NCBI GenBank assembly: GCA_036365145.1
Contig: JAEOAD010000005.1
Location: 5,127,001-5,191,000 of the forward strand
From: Orientallactaga sibirica
Lineage: Eukaryota > Chordata > Mammalia > Rodentia > Dipodidae
Direction: 5' to 3'
Length of the DNA stretch: 64,000 bases
The position numbers were made by a program, and so were the translations under genes. Positions 61,986-64,000 of the stretch are shown in pieces; position 1 is the first letter of the stretch, and every line of letters begins with the position of its first letter. The notes under the pieces were generated by a model, which had not been told where the DNA came from, did not search any database, and saw only the letters and a list, made by a program, of their open reading frames with translations.

Positions 61986-63197
61986 GGTAATGGCTGTGAG
62001 TTAGGTGAAGCAAACAGAATCAGAGGCGGGTGTTACAGGAGTATGAACCAGACCTACAGGGCTCGGTGGCAGGTGTAGGACCCTGAGGCCCACTCACTCC
62101 TCTCACCCTCTTAGTGATAGACTATTTAAAGTGATTGTGGACATTTTGTAGATGTCATGGTAGTTTATAAGACAAATTAGGGATTCCTGCTTCCATTTAT
62201 TCACTCTAGCATTTGCAGAAACTATGAAAGATCACAGAGATGATATGTTTGGGAAGAGATACATGTTCAGTGCAGCATTGCCTTTAAGTTTTTCCAGATG
62301 CTAGCTGCTGTGGGTAGAAGGAATGAGGGGGGCTGTTGCACTTGCGTATACATAACTGTGGCTGTGAGAAGTAAAGTGTGCCCGTGTGGCTGAAGCACCA
62401 GTCTTTGTTCTGGGAGGTAGGCACTGAGGACCAGAGATCGCTCTGGCCGGGAGCATCTTCCTCATGAGCAGAACTTGGGGGAATTTGGCTGCGGGTGAGA
62501 CGGCTGAGCTGACCTTCAAGGAAAGGACAAATACCTCGCCAGACACTGGCTCCTTCTGAAGCAGCAGGTCCTGCCCATCATGAGTCGCGTGTCCCTGGGC
62601 AAGCCCAGTGCAAGCTCTGGGATTGTTCTAGAAAAACACACTCACCAAGCTTTCCATGCTACTTCAAACCCCAGCGACCCCAAACAGTCAGATTTTCTTT
62701 TGAAAGAAGAGAAGAAAAACTAAATTTTAAGATACATAACTTGTTTTTAGATATTTTACATTTCAGAAACAAAACCCGAAGAGGTAGAGGCTGAGCCGTT
62801 CTGTGCTGCGCTATCTCTTGCCAGATGGGTGTGTTTTTTTCCTTTTGCTCTTAACATCTGTTTCCGGTGTCTCTTCTCCTGCCCGCCCCCACTTTTTCTT
62901 GCCCTGGACTTGGTATCAATGCACAGACGCACATGGATCTTTTCTGAGGGTAGGTAGTGCATGGAGCCTAGTTTAAGTGTGACACACGGGAACCCACAGT
63001 TGTCTTCAGTTGACGTGACTGCAGTTCCGTGTGAATGATTTAACCAGTGAATCACATAGCTTATGGGGAGGCAAATCTGTAAGGTGGAATGAGAGAAATA
63101 GAGTTGGTGGAATAATAGGAAAGCGAACTTTTAGAGATATATCACCTGAGTCAGAATTAACTGGACCAGTAAAAATCATAATAAAACATGCTGTGCA

Positions 63198-63200
63198 GTG

Positions 63201-63233
<33 letters not shown>

Positions 63234-63540
63234 TGTGCGGTCTGTACACATGTGTGCAGATGCTCATGCCCCATGCACACGCATGTGGAGGCCAGAGGGT
63301 GGATGGCATGGGGTGTTCCGTTCTTGTCGCTCATTAGTCCTTCTGAACCTGGACCCCCCCATCTTTCAGCCAGACTAGCTGACATGGGAGCCCCAGCAAT
63401 CTTCCTGTCTCTGCCCCCACCATAAGCACTAGGGTCACTACCATGTCTGGCTTTTTACATGGGTGCTAGGAATCAAACTCAGGCCCTCGTGCTTGTAAGC
63501 AGGTGGTCTCAGCTGCTGGACTGTCTCCCTAGCCCCTAGT
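63198..63540 (-). repeat. (TG)n/(CG)n tract and old SINE
   Basis: (GT)n passing into GCGCGCGCGC at 63200-63232, followed by GGAGGCCAGAGGGTGGATGG, CTTTTTACATGGGTGCTAGG and GACTGTCTCCCTAGCCCC, the complement of a long B2-superfamily-type SINE. Confidence 0.6.
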
Positions 63541-63763
63541 GTATTTTTCACCTCAATATAATCCATGATATTTAAGCCCCTTCAGTTCTATAATTTTGTT
63601 TTACCCACTTAGGAGAAAAACGTCCCCATCAAATGGATGGATCTTTAAAATCATTCATATGAATTTAGTCATGAGTCTGTGATCATCTATAAAAGGAGCT
63701 TTTGTTGGACCTTTTCCTATAAGAGTGTGCATTAAAATACTATGTTAAGAATATCTCTCCAAA

Positions 63764-63935
63764 AGCCGGGCGTGATGGTGCACGACTTTAATCCCAGCAC
63801 TCGGGAGGCAGAGGTAGGAGGATCACTGTGAGTTTGAGGCCACCCTGAGTCTACAGAGTGAATTCCAGGTCAGCCTGAGCTAGAGTGAGACCCTACCTTA
63901 AAAACCAAATAATAATAACAACAATAGTAATAAAT
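63764..63935 (+). repeat. B1-like SINE
   Basis: GCCGGGCGTGATGGTGCACG head, CAGCACTCGGGAGGCAGAGG, GAGTGAGACCCTACCTT and an (AAT)n/(AAC)n tail. Confidence 0.92.
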
Positions 63936-64000
63936 AAAAACAATGTACAGTAGCTTTTGTGAGGCCACAGTTTTGCCTTAATCCAGACTGTGACAAGGTT

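Larger units (their letters stand above)
50322..64000 (+). other. TRIO: TRIO intron, 5' 13.7 kb, running off the window
   Basis: The donor gtagga opens an intron whose acceptor is not in the window; no exon encoding the Ser-rich segment expected next was found. It holds the E-box minisatellite (52526-55296), several SINEs, an L1-like fragment (58325-58690) and unique sequence. Stretches 50330-52500, 55300-56400, 57530-58300, 58700-60980 and 62000-63190 show nothing I can name apart from short G or C runs. Confidence 0.85.

Overview
This is a mammalian genomic window, almost certainly from a rodent. It holds 20 consecutive coding exons of one gene on the + strand. Joined with canonical GT-AG introns they give a continuous 871-codon frame with no stop or frameshift. 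The encoded protein is TRIO (triple functional domain protein), a Rho-family guanine nucleotide exchange factor and paralogue of kalirin. The window starts inside the spectrin-repeat rod, runs through the first DH and PH domains (GEF1) and the linker, and ends after the first SH3 domain. The first and last exons here are internal exons, so the 5' part (SEC14 domain, early spectrin repeats) and the 3' part (second GEF, second SH3, Ig, kinase) lie outside.

Layout: 1-18003 carries nine exons for late spectrin repeats; 17888-30341 carries the exons of the DH1 domain; 31583-37413 carries the PH1 exons; 37936-38035 is the Ser/Asp-rich linker exon; a 12 kb intron follows; 50078-50321 is a single exon with the whole SH3 domain; 50322-64000 is 13.7 kb of intron in which no further exon was recognised.

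About a fifth to a quarter of the window is recognisable repeat. Two short retroposon groups dominate: B1-like (7SL-derived) SINEs and B2-superfamily, B3-like tRNA-derived SINEs, many with intact poly(A) tails and near-perfect target-site duplications, so recently active. This SINE mix points to a rodent, not to house mouse or rat in particular. A dipodid such as a jerboa is my best guess, but it is inference only. There is also one complete two-LTR MaLR/ERVL-like element on the - strand with a 5-bp target duplication and a nested B1.

The most unusual parts are three minisatellites: an 18-copy 42-bp array ending about 50 bp before a DH1 exon, in which each unit resembles a 3' splice site; a roughly 2.8 kb array of 50-51-bp units in the last intron, in which nearly every unit carries the E-box CACGTG (about 43 copies by eye); and a small 24-bp array near 42.2 kb. 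A SINE subfamily with a duplicated pol III B-box region is also visible. No bacterial-type genes, CRISPR arrays or genic RNA genes were found.
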